DNA from: Thalassococcus_A lentus
GTDB lineage: Bacteria; Pseudomonadota; Alphaproteobacteria; Rhodobacterales; Rhodobacteraceae
Direction: 5' to 3'
DNA: 64,000 nt
Assembly (NCBI RefSeq): GCF_028023555.1
Contig: NZ_JAQIOY010000004.1
Span: 124,001-188,000, forward strand
In this document: positions 8,003 to 15,850 of the stretch, piece after piece
How the letters are laid out: each line of letters begins with the position of its first letter
How positions within the stretch are numbered: the stretch's first letter is position 1
Translations under genes and position numbers: made by a program
The notes under the pieces: generated by a model
The model's database searches: none
Seen by the model: the letters and a program-made list of their open reading frames with translations, nothing else
What the model was told of the DNA's origin: nothing

Positions 8003-8356
8003 ATGAAGAAACTGATTACAAAAGAGATTTTACAGAAACTCATTGCTAATGACGAACTTAGCCAAATTGGGATGAACCGGCTCGACATGGTGCCTGTGCT
8101 GCGCCTGTTCACACCCGATGCTGCTGCAACTTGGGTGCTGGTGAGTGGGGAAGAGGTAGAGGGGGATGTCATCCTTTACGGATGTTGCGACCTAGGGCTT
8201 GGCTTTCAAGAATTCGGCAACGTCAGCCTGCGAGAGTTACAAACGGTCAGGGGCAAGCTAGGGTTGCCCGTCGAGCGCGACCTTTATTTCCGCCCAACCG
8301 GAACACTGCATCAGATGTCAGAAGATGCGGAGGCTGCTAACGCCATCGGCTTATGA
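8003..8356 (+). CDS. DUF2958 protein
   Basis: A 117-aa protein recognisable as DUF2958 by VPVLRLFTPDAAATWVL, the CDLGLGFQEFG core and LGLPVERDLYF near the C-terminus. The family is common on plasmids and integrative elements of proteobacteria, with unknown function. It starts 11 nt after the preceding small gene and overlaps the next by 4 nt (ATGA), so the three are probably co-transcribed. Confidence 0.85.
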   Translation: MKKLITKEILQKLIANDELSQIGMNRLDMVPVLRLFTPDAAATWVLVSGEEVEGDVILYGCCDLGLGFQEFGNVSLRELQTVRGKLGLPVERDLYFRPTGTLHQMSEDAEAANAIGL

Positions 8357-8574
8357 GTGGGGAAGTAAAGGGCAATATGACGCCCTGCGATGTCTGCGGG
8401 TCCACCCTCTTCATGGCGACCCGCTGCGAGGTCTACAACGCGGAAGTCAGCGAGGACAATTTCCTGGAATTCCTCAAGCTGCGCGATGTCATCTATGAAA
8501 TCAGTTGCCGCGAGTGCGACCACACGTTTGAACGAGGCCCCGATGAGCGCCTGACGCAAGATTTCGACGATTAG
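8353..8574 (+). CDS. Small zinc-ribbon protein
   Basis: A 73-aa protein with two CxxC knuckles (CDVC at 12-15 and CREC at 52-55), the classic layout of a zinc ribbon. It overlaps the DUF2958 gene by ATGA and is followed directly by a terminator, so it is the last gene of this small operon. Nucleic-acid or protein binding is inferred; no specific family is recognised. Confidence 0.65.
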   Translation: MSGEVKGNMTPCDVCGSTLFMATRCEVYNAEVSEDNFLEFLKLRDVIYEISCRECDHTFERGPDERLTQDFDD

Positions 8575-8586
8575 AGAAGTCCCAAG

Positions 8587-8611
8587 AAGCCGCAAACTCT
8601 GCGGCTTTTTG
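8587..8611 (+). terminator. Rho-independent terminator after the DUF2958 operon
   Basis: Perfect 8-bp stem AAGCCGCA / TGCGGCTT (8587-8594, 8600-8607) with a 5-nt loop and trailing Ts. Confidence 0.9.
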
Positions 8612-8626
8612 CATGAGATAGCGACG

Positions 8627-8699
8627 ATGTCGCGAGAGATATATTCCGCGACATTTTCGGGAAACTGTCAAATTGCTCGCCCGCTCGATTGAGCGGGCG
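8627..8699. repeat. Two adjacent hairpins between convergent genes
   Basis: ATGTCGCG / CGCGACAT (8627-8634, 8647-8654) is followed by TTT. CGCCCGCTC / GAGCGGGCG (8678-8686, 8691-8699) forms a strong second stem. They lie between the DUF2958 operon and the convergent exported-protein gene and may end transcription from the minus strand, although neither has a long T-run. Confidence 0.45.
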
Positions 8700-8704
8700 T
8701 CCGA

Positions 8705-9097
8705 CTACGGGCAAGGTGTACGCTTTGGTTCTACCGAAATGTTTCGAGACGGGACACGTTCCCAGTCGCCCCCTTCGTTGCGGTAAAGTACGGCGTTCAC
8801 TTGGTCACCAGACATCGAATAAAAAATCTCGCCGCGACCACTTAGGGGGCGGAAAATTTGACCCGCAAAATCTCCGAACTGTGCAGTCGAAAATTCGAGA
8901 TATTGGAACCCTGCACTTTGGGTCTGAAATCCTGGGCGGTAGCTACCAGCGTCATCAACGCAAACCGGAAAATTGAAACCTTGAGTGTATCGGTCTGGAA
9001 ATGCACTTGATGACACCCAAAGGTCGTCGGCTAGTGCCATTCCGCCAACAAACGATGCAAAAGCAAAAACTCCAGAAGCCAGCGTCGCCTTACGCAT
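8705..9097 (-). CDS. Exported hypothetical protein
   Basis: A 130-aa protein starting MRKATLASG with a cleavable signal peptide (ALA near residue 24). The ATG at 9097 is preferred because GAAGGA lies 8 nt upstream; an in-frame ATG at 9112 has no ribosome site. The mature protein is rich in aromatic and polar residues with two cysteines (one near residue 47, one near the C-terminus). No family recognised. It lies downstream of the second VirD4-like gene and could be cell-envelope or cargo. Confidence 0.6.
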   Translation of the reverse strand: MRKATLASGVFAFASFVGGMALADDLWVSSSAFPDRYTQGFNFPVCVDDAGSYRPGFQTQSAGFQYLEFSTAQFGDFAGQIFRPLSGRGEIFYSMSGDQVNAVLYRNEGGDWERVPSRNISVEPKRTPCP

Positions 9098-9156
9098 GAA
9101 CCATTCCTTCATTTACAATGAACAGCACAGTAGCGATGCAAGCCTGCGCCGCAAGT

Positions 9157-10863
9157 CTACTCTAGAAAATCTGGGTCGTGTGGAAGCCGTGCCTTCGGCA
9201 AATCTGGTGCTGCTCTCTTCCCTTCGACCTTTACGAGGTAGGGATTTTCTTGCCGCAATCGTTCCAGAAACGCCGCCAGCGTGCCCGCACCGATACGCTC
9301 GTCCGGTGCATCCAGAGCACGGAATTTCATGTTCACGCGCCCGCCAATGCTGACCACACCATGCTGACGTGGCAGGCTGGCTATGTCATCAGCCAGTACA
9401 AAAACCTGGTCTTCGACACTCCATGTTCCGCCGGGGCGGTCTTCCAAGATAGGCATCAAGGTTTGCGACCGCGACCGGCTTGATGCGGTGCCGCTTGCCC
9501 TGGTGTCCAGAGTGGTGGATGAATTCGAGTTGACTTGGCCAAGCTGCGTCGGAGAGGTCAGCATTCCGCCATCAGGCGTTAAGCTGATGGCGCTGCCGGA
9601 GATGTCATTGCTGCCACTCCCCTTCACCAGCGATGTGCTTTCCGACTGCGTCTCCAAGTAGTCGATTGCGTAGCCGACCACCGTGGGCTTGGTCAGCACA
9701 TCCTTGATGCGGTTCGGGTCAATCTGTCCACCTCGATACAAAAGCCGCACCAGATATTCGGCGTCATCAGGTTCCTTGATGGAAAACACCACCTTGATAT
9801 CTGCTTCATTCACAACCGTTGAAAACACCCGGTCGCCCGCATCCCTCAACTGCCCGAGATTTTGATGCGCCAGCACCATATGGAGCCCGTATTTGCGGCA
9901 TTCCTCGAATATCTCAGCAAGGTTTGAACCAGACAGAAACCGGTGGCTTTCATCGACATAGAGGAAATATGGGTGCGTGTTGCTCCGCAGCTTGGACTGC
10001 GTGAACAGGCTCGACATCAGCAGGAGCCCAAAGAGCTGCGCGGATTCCGCGTCAAAGATATCCGTGTCGCTCAAATCAAACAGCAGCACTTCCCCATCAT
10101 CCATCGCGCGGCATAAATCGATGGTCGCCTCCGCCTGCCCAAAGCAGGTTTCAATCACGGGGTTCGACATCAGCGTGAACAGCCGCCGCGAGACGCTGGA
10201 AACGTAGTCGGTGAATTCGGATGCCTTGTAGGCGCGCAGCATCTTCCATTGTTCCCGCGCCGCCGTGCTCTGGAGCTGGTCGAGCAAAGGCTCGACATCG
10301 GGCCGGTTCTGGTAGTTCAGCAAGAGCGGGTAATCCGCCAGGGTCAGCCCTGTTTCCGCAAGCGTCATAAGCAAGAGCACCAAGACCTCCTGCGTCAGCG
10401 GTTGGTGTCGCAATTCCTCTTTCGAAAACAGCCTGCCAATTGCGTCCGAGACCCGTTTGGCCGTGGCGCTGGCATGGCGCGGGTCATCGGTTTGCAGTGG
10501 ATTGAAGGCAATAACCTCTTCCCCGTTGCCGATCTTGAAGTGCCGCACCTTGCGATGTTTGGCGAGACGTGGACGGTTTCCAAGCCACGCCAGCACATCC
10601 GCACATTGCGTCCCATGCGGATCGATCAGGCACAGCCCGCGCCCCTCCTGAATGTCTTGCTGAATGAGCGTTCGCATGAACCGGCTTTTGCCCGAACCGT
10701 TTGAGCCCACGATATGCATATGCCGCTGACGCGCGTTTAAAGGGGCGATGATCGGCGGCGCTGCAATCTTCTCACCCAACCCGTTGATGACATCTTCCGA
10801 GACGGTGCCCAGTACCAGATCGAGTTTCGGGAATTGTCGTTTTTGGCGTGTTATACTGGTCAT
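9157..10863 (-). CDS. Second VirD4/HerA-like DNA-translocating ATPase
   Basis: A 568-aa P-loop ATPase: Walker A GSNGSGKS at 53-60, DPHG at 81-84, Walker B LYVDES at 301-306, and AHQN at 332-335. It shares the core plan with the 2603 gene (LIDPHG, VDE/IDE, HQ) but is clearly diverged. It has an extra Ser/Thr/Gly-rich low-complexity stretch (about 410-470) and a C-terminal domain (about 480-568). No transmembrane segments are seen. The family includes conjugative coupling proteins and HerA-type pumps. Two such ATPases in one element suggest distinct steps of transfer or DNA processing. Confidence 0.85.
   Translation of the reverse strand: MTSITRQKRQFPKLDLVLGTVSEDVINGLGEKIAAPPIIAPLNARQRHMHIVGSNGSGKSRFMRTLIQQDIQEGRGLCLIDPHGTQCADVLAWLGNRPRLAKHRKVRHFKIGNGEEVIAFNPLQTDDPRHASATAKRVSDAIGRLFSKEELRHQPLTQEVLVLLLMTLAETGLTLADYPLLLNYQNRPDVEPLLDQLQSTAAREQWKMLRAYKASEFTDYVSSVSRRLFTLMSNPVIETCFGQAEATIDLCRAMDDGEVLLFDLSDTDIFDAESAQLFGLLLMSSLFTQSKLRSNTHPYFLYVDESHRFLSGSNLAEIFEECRKYGLHMVLAHQNLGQLRDAGDRVFSTVVNEADIKVVFSIKEPDDAEYLVRLLYRGGQIDPNRIKDVLTKPTVVGYAIDYLETQSESTSLVKGSGSNDISGSAISLTPDGGMLTSPTQLGQVNSNSSTTLDTRASGTASSRSRSQTLMPILEDRPGGTWSVEDQVFVLADDIASLPRQHGVVSIGGRVNMKFRALDAPDERIGAGTLAAFLERLRQENPYLVKVEGKRAAPDLPKARLPHDPDFLE
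10849..10857 (+). promoter_or_regulatory. Extended -10 promoter upstream of the 10941 gene
   Basis: TGTTATACT fits the TGnTAnAAT class (one change). It overlaps the first codons of the divergent ATPase gene and would give an 80-nt leader for the plus-strand gene. Confidence 0.4.
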
Positions 10864-10940
10864 GTGGCCCCCGGTCGTGGCGGGACAGGAGCTTGCTCGA
10901 AGAGCCAGCTCCTCCCCCTCATGACAACACGGAGGTCACT

Positions 10941-11315
10941 ATGACTGTTCTTTCCCACGCCAGCGGCAAGGAGGCGACCATCGGGTTTCCGATCAATGGC
11001 CGCTATAGCTACATCACGCTTCTTCTCGATTTCATCGAATGGGGCGTCGATCTGCCTTGGGTGCGTGCGCGCATCGCACGCCTTAAGACAGGCGAGGATT
11101 TTGCCGAGCTCTTTGGCGACATCATCGTGCAAAGCAAATCCAAGTCTTGCTGGTACCAGCACCCAAGCGCTCGTGATGTCTTGTTGCGTCATTGCGAGAC
11201 GCTGATCGCTGCCTGGGACACTACGCTTGCCTCCAGTCCTGATCGCAATCAGCTGACGCTGGAGTATATGGTGGATGCGCTCAAACGCTTTGCCGCAGAG
11301 ACGAAGCATGCATGA
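10941..11315 (+). CDS. Conserved-looking hypothetical protein
   Basis: A 124-aa, probably cytosolic protein starting MTVLSHASG. GGAGGT 6 nt upstream fixes the start; an in-frame upstream start at 10848 lies inside the divergent gene and is unlikely. Contains LDFIEWGVDLPWVRARIARLK and a compact helical C-terminus. It stands divergent to the second VirD4-like ATPase and ends at a strong terminator. No family recognised. Confidence 0.65.
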   Translation: MTVLSHASGKEATIGFPINGRYSYITLLLDFIEWGVDLPWVRARIARLKTGEDFAELFGDIIVQSKSKSCWYQHPSARDVLLRHCETLIAAWDTTLASSPDRNQLTLEYMVDALKRFAAETKHA

Positions 11316-11324
11316 CTGGCACAA

Positions 11325-11355
11325 AGGCCCGCCCCATCTTGGGACGGGCTTTTTC
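11325..11355 (+). terminator. Rho-independent terminator
   Basis: GCCCGCCCC / GGGACGGGC (11327-11335, 11341-11349, one mismatch) with a 5-nt loop followed by TTTTTC. It also touches the 3' end of the convergent 257-aa gene. Confidence 0.85.
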
Positions 11356-12127
11356 ATATGCTGGCTGCGCGGGTTTCCATCAACTCGATGGCTTCCGCTT
11401 TTTCTTCATCGGTCAGGTCATCATCCTGTTTGATTTTGAGAATTGCCGCATCAAGCTCGGCATCAAGCTTCTTGCGGCCCTTGATGACGTCCAGCACTTC
11501 ATCTTTGAGCTTGCTCGCAGGATCGCGCGTATCCGGCAGCGCTACAGGCTCCTCTTGCTCAAATTGAACACGAGAGGCTTCGCCCCGCACTGCAACCCGA
11601 GATTTCCGCGTGATATAGTGCAGGTCACGGGCAAAACTCAGAAAACTGTAGGGCATCGGCTCCTTCTTGATTTGCAGCCCCGAGGCGACGGGTACGTAAA
11701 AATACGTCCCGAACGGCAAGCCATCATCATAGAAGACCTCCGAGGCATCGGATGTAAGTTCACGCGCCGTGGACAAAACGCAGGAACCGCGCGCAGCAAT
11801 CTCGCTGCTTGACCCGCCACCGCTTCCCGTCAGCCGGTAGATGTCCAACTGTGCTCCGTTCGGCAATTCGGCAAACCAAGCAATCGCAACCCGCCCCTCA
11901 TGCATGCGGGCTTCAAACCGCAGAATGTTCGGGCCTTGATCGAGCGTGCTGCTGCCCCTGATGGCGTCCAATTTCGCGTTGTATTTCTGACGAAAGCCAA
12001 AGTCGATGATGGACGCCAAGACGAAAATCGGCGCAACAGCAAACACGATGACGTAACCGAGGGCGATAACGCCAATCACTATCGCGACGATGACTGCCAT
12101 CTTGGCGGCAAGTTCATTGTCTGACAT
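11354..12127 (-). CDS. Membrane-anchored hypothetical protein
   Basis: A 257-aa protein with a long hydrophobic N-terminus (about 9-42, probably one or two helices). A beta-rich middle follows (ILRFEARMHEGRVAIAWFAELPNGAQLDIYRL), reminiscent of a fibronectin/Ig-like fold. The C-terminus is charged and helical (about 205-257, many Lys/Asp/Glu). It starts 4 nt after the stop of the 128-aa gene, so the two form an operon. No family recognised; an envelope-associated role for the element is a guess. Confidence 0.6.
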   Translation of the reverse strand: MSDNELAAKMAVIVAIVIGVIALGYVIVFAVAPIFVLASIIDFGFRQKYNAKLDAIRGSSTLDQGPNILRFEARMHEGRVAIAWFAELPNGAQLDIYRLTGSGGGSSSEIAARGSCVLSTARELTSDASEVFYDDGLPFGTYFYVPVASGLQIKKEPMPYSFLSFARDLHYITRKSRVAVRGEASRVQFEQEEPVALPDTRDPASKLKDEVLDVIKGRKKLDAELDAAILKIKQDDDLTDEEKAEAIELMETRAASI

Positions 12128-12131
12128 GGGA

Positions 12132-12518
12132 TCAGATCTCTTCTAGCACATCTTCGTCAGAGGCGTTCAGCGCCGAAAGCCGTGCTTCGAGGACTTGCTT
12201 GAGGTTCGTCGCGATATCCCGCGCCTCGGAAATCTGCAATTCCCGTTCCTCGGGCAAGCTTGTCCGGATGTTCGCTTTGACGACCTTTGTCTTTGCGGCC
12301 AGCCCATAGCAGCCAGCAAGCGTGACCTTCTGGCGAATTTTTGCGGAGATTTGGCGTTCCCCCAACGGATAAGCGCTCCATTCTTTCGATTTGGCCATCG
12401 ATTGAAGCGCCTCAAATTCATCATCGTTTAGATGAATATTGGTCTGAGCCAAATATACCGGCTTTTTGAAAATGAACCCTTCGCGTTCTTCCCTTTTGTT
12501 GATGACTTCAAATTGCAT
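12132..12518 (-). CDS. Hypothetical protein, first gene of a two-gene operon
   Basis: A 128-aa soluble protein preceded by AAAGGAG 7 nt before the ATG. The start reads MQFEVINKREEREGFIFKKPVYLAQTNI style charged beta/alpha sequence; the C-terminus (about 90-128) is helical and acidic. Coupled to the membrane protein downstream. A palindrome at 12576-12589 lies in its leader region and may be an operator. Function unknown. Confidence 0.6.
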   Translation of the reverse strand: MQFEVINKREEREGFIFKKPVYLAQTNIHLNDDEFEALQSMAKSKEWSAYPLGERQISAKIRQKVTLAGCYGLAAKTKVVKANIRTSLPEERELQISEARDIATNLKQVLEARLSALNASDEDVLEEI

Positions 12519-12575
12519 GTCTTTCTCCTTTGTCAGTCGTTCTCAAAGGATTGGGCAGGTTTGAAAGTTTCACAC

Positions 12576-12589
12576 CCGACAGGTGTCGG
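12576..12589. promoter_or_regulatory. Palindrome, possible operator
   Basis: CCGACA-GG-TGTCGG forms a 6+2+6 dyad, overlapped by ACACC/GGTGT. It sits about 60 nt upstream of the minus-strand 128-aa gene and upstream of the divergent 12683 gene, where a repressor could control both. Confidence 0.4.
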
Positions 12590-12682
12590 ACGGCATCTCT
12601 GTGGCCAAAACCATTTGAAACTCGCGCTTAAGTTGTTATTTTCGGGCGGTTTAACGGGTGACAGTGGTCAAGGGAGGGAGCA

Positions 12683-13495
12683 TTGTCGAAAGAAAAGAAC
12701 GTCGCTCCGCCGCCCCAAGGGGCAAGTTTCTGGGAATTGTTTGATTTCATCTGGGTGCGCGGCCTTGGCAATGAGCTGCACGAGGATGGCACCAGCCAAA
12801 GCTGGACAGCAACATCGCTGGAAATTGCCTTTGATGGCAGCCCTGACAAACGCTCAATAGAAAACTGGCATTCCCGCGCGCATATGCCCTCCCCAGACAA
12901 CCTGCGGAAGGTCAGCGCGCTTATCTCTGGCGGTGACGATGCACTCCGCAAAGAGTGGTATGAAGCGCTGATCGACGCCCGCAAAGAAGCGAAACGGCGA
13001 GAAAAGGAACAAACTTCTGCCGTGATCGACAACCCCCCCGTGCCTGAGGCCGCCAAACCAACTGGAAAGCGTCTGACATTTGCTGCAATCGGTGGTGTTG
13101 CCGCACTCGCCCTCGGGGGCATCATGCTTATGCAATCAACCTCGGCAGGGTCATACGTCGAGAATATGCGTATCTGCGATGCCGCTTATTTCGACACCGA
13201 AATCAACAAATGCACCAAACATGTCGACGTCTTTGTCCACGGCGTCGATGAAGTCTTCCTCAGTTTCGATTTCAACGGTGTCGCGGAAGGCGCGCCTTTT
13301 GAACGTTGGTGGATTCACAATGGCGAGCGTGTCGCGGGGCGCACGAGCTTCAATGATGAGGCTTGGCCGGGATATACATTCTGGCGCCCTGGTGTTCTGC
13401 AAGTGGGCACATATGTGGTGCGGCTGGTGGTCGATGGAGAGGTCACAACTCAGACTTTTTATGTACAGGCCGAAGGCTTTACATCTGAGAGCTGA
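12683..13495 (+). CDS. Single-pass membrane protein with cytosolic helical and exported beta domains
   Basis: A 270-aa protein with TTG start after AGGGAGGGA. The cytosolic N-terminus (1-125) is helical and contains LEIAFDGSPDKRSIENWHSR, which resembles a DNA-binding or sensor-like fold. One transmembrane helix lies at about 134-153, and an exported beta-rich domain (about 155-270) has an Ig-like look (FVHGVDEVFLSFDF). The plan suggests a signal-transducing membrane protein. No family is assigned. It stands divergent to the 12518 operon. Confidence 0.6.
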   Translation: MSKEKNVAPPPQGASFWELFDFIWVRGLGNELHEDGTSQSWTATSLEIAFDGSPDKRSIENWHSRAHMPSPDNLRKVSALISGGDDALRKEWYEALIDARKEAKRREKEQTSAVIDNPPVPEAAKPTGKRLTFAAIGGVAALALGGIMLMQSTSAGSYVENMRICDAAYFDTEINKCTKHVDVFVHGVDEVFLSFDFNGVAEGAPFERWWIHNGERVAGRTSFNDEAWPGYTFWRPGVLQVGTYVVRLVVDGEVTTQTFYVQAEGFTSES

Positions 13496-13632
13496 CTTTC
13501 TTTTTCAACCTGTTCAATAGGTTACGCGCGAATTTTCGGTTGCGCTTCGGCTGCGCTGCTTTCGTGATGCCCACACCTCATGCCAGCAAGATGTGGAATT
13601 GGCCCTGTGCCACCGCATCTTGGAGTGAAAGC

Positions 13633-14247
13633 GTGAAAGACCCAAACCGCATATTAGCAAGGACGCGCCTCGAGCGATGCCCCTGCATGCCTGTGGGTTT
13701 GGATTTGGCGGAGCGCTTCAATCTCGCGGTCGCGGTGATCGACATTCAGGCGAATATTCTGGACGCCTCCTCTGCCGCCGAAGAGATGTTGGAAGCCCAT
13801 CCAGCGCTCTTGTCTTCCACGCGGCGCCTCGGGCTCCTATCGAGCACACATTCTCGTGCTTTCCGCATCGCCATTCGCCGTGTTCTGTCTGCCGGGGGTG
13901 AGCACATGATCCGCGCCGACGATGGCTGCATTTCCGCCCCCATGGGACTGCGTCTTTCCCCTTGGAAATGCCCCAATCATTGCCTTGTGAGCTTTCACCC
14001 GTTCGAGGCCCAACCGGCCGATTTCGATCTTTTGGCAGGTGTCTTCGACCTAACCCCACGCCAACTCGACTTGCTGAAACACTTCAGTCAAGGCTTGAGC
14101 CTCGCGGAGATTGCTGATCGCACGCGCCTGAGGCCGCAGACCGTGCGAGAGGCCTTCTCCATCCTTTACGCCAAGTTCGATGTGCAGGGTCAGCTCGAGC
14201 TCATGTCGGTTTTGGCCGCAATCGGCACCCTCGGAACGCCGCAATGA
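13633..14247 (+). CDS. LuxR-type HTH transcriptional regulator
   Basis: A 204-aa protein. The GTG at 13633 is chosen because GGAG lies 8 nt upstream; ATG at 13687 and 13540 are alternatives without good ribosome sites. The N-terminal half resembles a PAS-like ligand domain (AVAVIDIQANILDASSAAEEML). The C-terminus (about 140-200) is a LuxR-family helix-turn-helix: LTPRQLDLLKHFSQGLSLAEIA and the recognition-helix region RLRPQTVREA. It probably regulates element or host genes. No quorum-signal synthase is nearby. Confidence 0.75.
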   Translation: MKDPNRILARTRLERCPCMPVGLDLAERFNLAVAVIDIQANILDASSAAEEMLEAHPALLSSTRRLGLLSSTHSRAFRIAIRRVLSAGGEHMIRADDGCISAPMGLRLSPWKCPNHCLVSFHPFEAQPADFDLLAGVFDLTPRQLDLLKHFSQGLSLAEIADRTRLRPQTVREAFSILYAKFDVQGQLELMSVLAAIGTLGTPQ

Positions 14248-14281
14248 CGGAGCGGCGTAGTTTGGGTGCAGCACGCAGCCA

Positions 14282-14290
14282 TGATAAAAT
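14282..14290 (+). promoter_or_regulatory. Extended -10 promoter of the DUF3768 operon
   Basis: TGATAAAAT followed by GCGCGCGA. The downstream sequence GCGCGC is shared with the promoters at 15097 (GCGCGCA) and, partly, 6081 (GAGCGC). Confidence 0.6.
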
Positions 14291-14381
14291 GCGCGCGAAT
14301 GAGCCTTCCCTGCTAACCGCTTCCCTTCTGCCTCGATGGACGCGCCCGAATTCCTCGGACGTGCCCTGCGAGGAGAGAACT

Positions 14382-14744
14382 ATGGAAGAGAAAACAGCAA
14401 TCATTCGCGATCAGAACGACCGTTTCCGCAAGGCGATGCCAATGCCCTCGGGCGTGCCCGGTCGGGTCATGATGACCTCGGGCATTCAGGCGCTTTGTAA
14501 TGACGAGGCCGAGCCGAACAAGCATTTGCCCGCGCTCTTTGAGGCGGTGCGCAGCTTTGAAGATTTCAGCGAGGATAAGGATCCCTATCACGATCACAGC
14601 TTCGGAGCCTTCGATTTCCGGGGCGAAAAGGTGTTTTGGAAGGTGGATTACTACGATGCGGATTTGCAGTTTGGGTCAGAAGACCCAAGCGACTTGACCC
14701 AGACCTGTCGCGTCCTGACCATCATGCTCGCCCAGGAATACTGA
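14382..14744 (+). CDS. DUF3768 protein
   Basis: A 120-aa protein recognisable as DUF3768: IRDQNDRFRKAMP, VMMTSGIQAL, FSEDKDPYHDHSFGAF and FWKVDYYDADLQFGSEDP ending in VLTIMLAQEY. The family is common on alphaproteobacterial plasmids and ICEs; function is unknown. Its start follows GAGGAGAG, and its stop overlaps the next gene by one base (TGATG). Confidence 0.88.
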   Translation: MEEKTAIIRDQNDRFRKAMPMPSGVPGRVMMTSGIQALCNDEAEPNKHLPALFEAVRSFEDFSEDKDPYHDHSFGAFDFRGEKVFWKVDYYDADLQFGSEDPSDLTQTCRVLTIMLAQEY

Positions 14745-15031
14745 TGGAGCGGTTTGAAACCGCGACGCTCACCTGGCGCGGCATCGAGATCGAAACCAGC
14801 TGCAAATATGGCTATCCAATCGAGGGCTTTTGCCACATCGAGGTGAAATCCCCCGAGCGTCTGCCCATCACCGAAACCGGCTACAGGTCGCATTTCATGG
14901 CCATGGTGGAACTGGAGGGGTTCGAAACCCATGTCGCCTATTTGGCCGCATGGCTGGAACACGCCGCACAAAGCCAGGATTGGCAGCACTATGTCGAGAG
15001 CCGCCGCCAGGGCGACCTCTTTGACCTTTGA
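14744..15031 (+). CDS. Small hypothetical protein coupled to DUF3768
   Basis: A 95-aa protein translationally coupled to the DUF3768 gene (TGATG). It starts MERFETATLTWRGIEIETSC and contains EGFCHIEVKSPERLPITETGYRSHF-like beta/turn sequence. No domain is recognised; the coupling suggests a shared function. A terminator follows at 15059-15092. Confidence 0.65.
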   Translation: MERFETATLTWRGIEIETSCKYGYPIEGFCHIEVKSPERLPITETGYRSHFMAMVELEGFETHVAYLAAWLEHAAQSQDWQHYVESRRQGDLFDL

Positions 15032-15058
15032 AAACGAGCAGGGCCAGTGACCTGCCAT

Positions 15059-15092
15059 AAGCCCGCGTCTGACATCATCGGCGCGGGCTTTT
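15059..15092 (+). terminator. Rho-independent terminator
   Basis: Perfect AAGCCCGCG / CGCGGGCTT stem (15059-15067, 15082-15090) followed by TTCC. It is immediately upstream of the next gene's -10 box. Confidence 0.7.
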
Positions 15093-15096
15093 CCTA

Positions 15097-15105
15097 TGGT
15101 ATAAT
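15097..15105 (+). promoter_or_regulatory. Extended -10 promoter of the DUF736 gene
   Basis: TGGTATAAT is a perfect extended -10 box, followed by GCGCGCA as at 14282. The leader to the ATG at 15149 is about 37 nt and carries a ribosome site. Confidence 0.7.
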
Positions 15106-15148
15106 GCGCGCATCGATCTTTCCCCAAATTGTTGAAAAGGAGACCCCA

Positions 15149-15463
15149 ATGCCTGCTATTGGTCATGTGAAGCTATTGGAAAACGGTTCCTACAAAGGCC
15201 GTCTCGCCACCCTGTCGATCCGCCGCGAAATACAGATCATTCCGGTTGAGAAGTTCAACGACGCCATGCCCGACTTTCGGGTGATGGCTGACGATGTGGA
15301 GCTCGGCGGAGGCTGGAAGCGCCTGAACCGCACGAACGGAAACGAATACATCTCGCTGTCACTCGCCGCGCCCGAGTTCGGGCCCCGCACGATCTACGCC
15401 AACCTCGGCAAGAAACCCGACACCAAAGACGAATTCGCCCTCATCTGGAACCCAGCTGATTGA
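15149..15463 (+). CDS. DUF736 protein
   Basis: A 104-aa protein of the DUF736 family, widespread on rhizobial and roseobacter plasmids and integrative elements, function unknown. Recognisable from IGHVKLLENGSYKGRLATLSI at the N-terminus and the GGGWKRLNRTNGNEYISLSLAAP middle. AAAAGGAG precedes the ATG at 15149. It is a single-gene transcript between a promoter and a strong terminator. Confidence 0.88.
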   Translation: MPAIGHVKLLENGSYKGRLATLSIRREIQIIPVEKFNDAMPDFRVMADDVELGGGWKRLNRTNGNEYISLSLAAPEFGPRTIYANLGKKPDTKDEFALIWNPAD

Positions 15464-15467
15464 TGCC

Positions 15468-15496
15468 AAGAGCCACCTGTAAAGGTGGCTCTTTTC
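15468..15496 (+). terminator. Rho-independent terminator
   Basis: Perfect 11-bp stem AAGAGCCACCT / AGGTGGCTCTT (15468-15478, 15483-15493) with GTAA loop and trailing Ts. Confidence 0.92.
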
Positions 15497-15850
15497 TGTG
15501 GTGTTCGGCCCAAACCGGACATTGACCAAACCAACACGTGCTGCACTGCAGCTTACCAAAGCGGTAGTTGAAACAGTTCGATGGCCTAAAAGGCTTTTCC
15601 ATGATGTCCAATTCCTTGCCTATTGTTTATGACGAAACTGGGCGCTACATATAGAAGACCCAATATGGTCTACACCCTTCTGGTTGCTGTCACCGGCGAT
15701 GTTCCTCATTCGCTATATGAGCTCTACCCAAAACAATGGAGTTTCAGCGACTCAAACCACAATCAGCAAAATCTGGACGAGAAATTTGATTGAGAAAAAG
15801 CCAATGGTACAGTAGCTTGATCAACAAAGTTGTTAAAAAGGTGAGCTGCA
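15497..15850. other. Intergenic stretch before the STAND gene
   Basis: These 354 bases hold no convincing gene. A 42-codon frame (15665-15793, MVYTLLVAV...) lacks a ribosome site. Composition shifts to AT-rich here and stays so to 18430, marking the likely left edge of the inserted STAND cargo. Confidence 0.5.

Noticed and set aside
15665..15793. 42-codon ORF (MVYTLLVAV...)
   Set aside because: No ribosome site or promoter, no recognisable similarity, and it lies in a composition-shift region.
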